Shown: positions 63,961 to 64,000 of the stretch, piece by piece
How the letters are laid out: each line of letters begins with the position of its first letter
How positions within the stretch are numbered: the stretch's first letter is position 1
Assembly: GCA_963556195.1 (NCBI GenBank)
Contig: OY744547.1
Location: 1,530,701 to 1,594,700 of the forward strand
Reading direction: 5' to 3'
Source of the DNA: Sepiola atlantica
Lineage: Eukaryota > Mollusca > Cephalopoda > Sepiida > Sepiolidae
DNA length: 64,000 nucleotides
Position numbers and translations under genes: made by a program
The notes under the pieces: model-generated
Database searches by the model: none
What the model was told of the DNA's origin: nothing
What the model saw: only the letters and a program-made list of their open reading frames with translations

Positions 63961-64000
63961 GGTTGATAAATTCAGTGAAAATGGGAAATTTTCTTCTGTA

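Overview
The window looks like an intron-dominated stretch of an invertebrate nuclear genome, most likely a mollusc and probably a cephalopod. That assignment is an inference. It rests on the AT-rich sequence, very long simple-sequence tracts ((TA)n, (CT)n, (CA)n, poly-G/C), many decayed non-LTR retrotransposon and SINE copies, and one apparent gene whose two visible exons are about 39 kb apart. There is no bacterial or organellar gene content, and nearly every long open frame is a low-complexity repeat or a retroelement fragment.

Host coding sequence. An exon at 16824-16903 carries a start codon and ends in a perfect GTAAGT donor. An exon at 56269-56454 lies between a polypyrimidine-CAG acceptor and a GTAAGT donor. 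The phases agree, so they can encode about 83 residues of one protein (MDPTEHSANSARNFF... then a Pro/Gly/Leu-rich segment). The second segment faintly resembles the N-terminus of BAZ2B-type chromatin proteins; this is tentative. A phase-compatible alternative terminal exon may lie at 21855-22018.

Layout. 1-7.4 kb: simple repeats, a MITE, and a 3-kb array of a 29-bp minisatellite. 7.4-15.7 kb: dispersed repeats, a hammerhead motif, a fold-back element with a damaged hammerhead, inverted-repeat elements and a LINE remnant. 16-33 kb: first exon, LINE and SINE clusters, AT-rich tandem arrays (one containing the assembly gap), CT tracts, and a U2-headed SINE nested in another SINE. 33-41 kb: LINE and Penelope-like remnants and a telomere-like array. 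41.8-47.3 kb: a 5.5-kb TA-rich microsatellite holding a mariner-type MITE and a 3.6-kb hAT-like element that itself holds another element. 47.8-55 kb: nested inverted-repeat elements, a U2-headed SINE, a long palindrome and a hAT MITE. 56-59 kb: second exon and a dense hammerhead cluster. 59-64 kb: telomere-like array and LINE remnants.

Most notable observation. Several repeat families contain sequences that fold by hand into type I hammerhead ribozymes (CUGANGA, stem II, GAAA, short stem III ending in UA, and a closing stem I). They occur at 8360-8418 (-), 11143-11189 (+, core G8 changed), 56860-56907 (-), 57466-57512 (+), 57656-57698 (-) and 57944-57986 (-). The last two lie 288 bp apart in a tandem that also has a tRNA-like A/B-box region, the layout of animal retrozymes or schistosome Sm-alpha elements. 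The other three clustered or related motifs sit in the loops of fold-back elements whose arms differ between copies. A Penelope-like GIY-YIG remnant, from a class known to carry hammerheads, is also present. A second notable family is a SINE whose 5' head is the 5' end of U2 snRNA, with target-site duplications visible for two copies.
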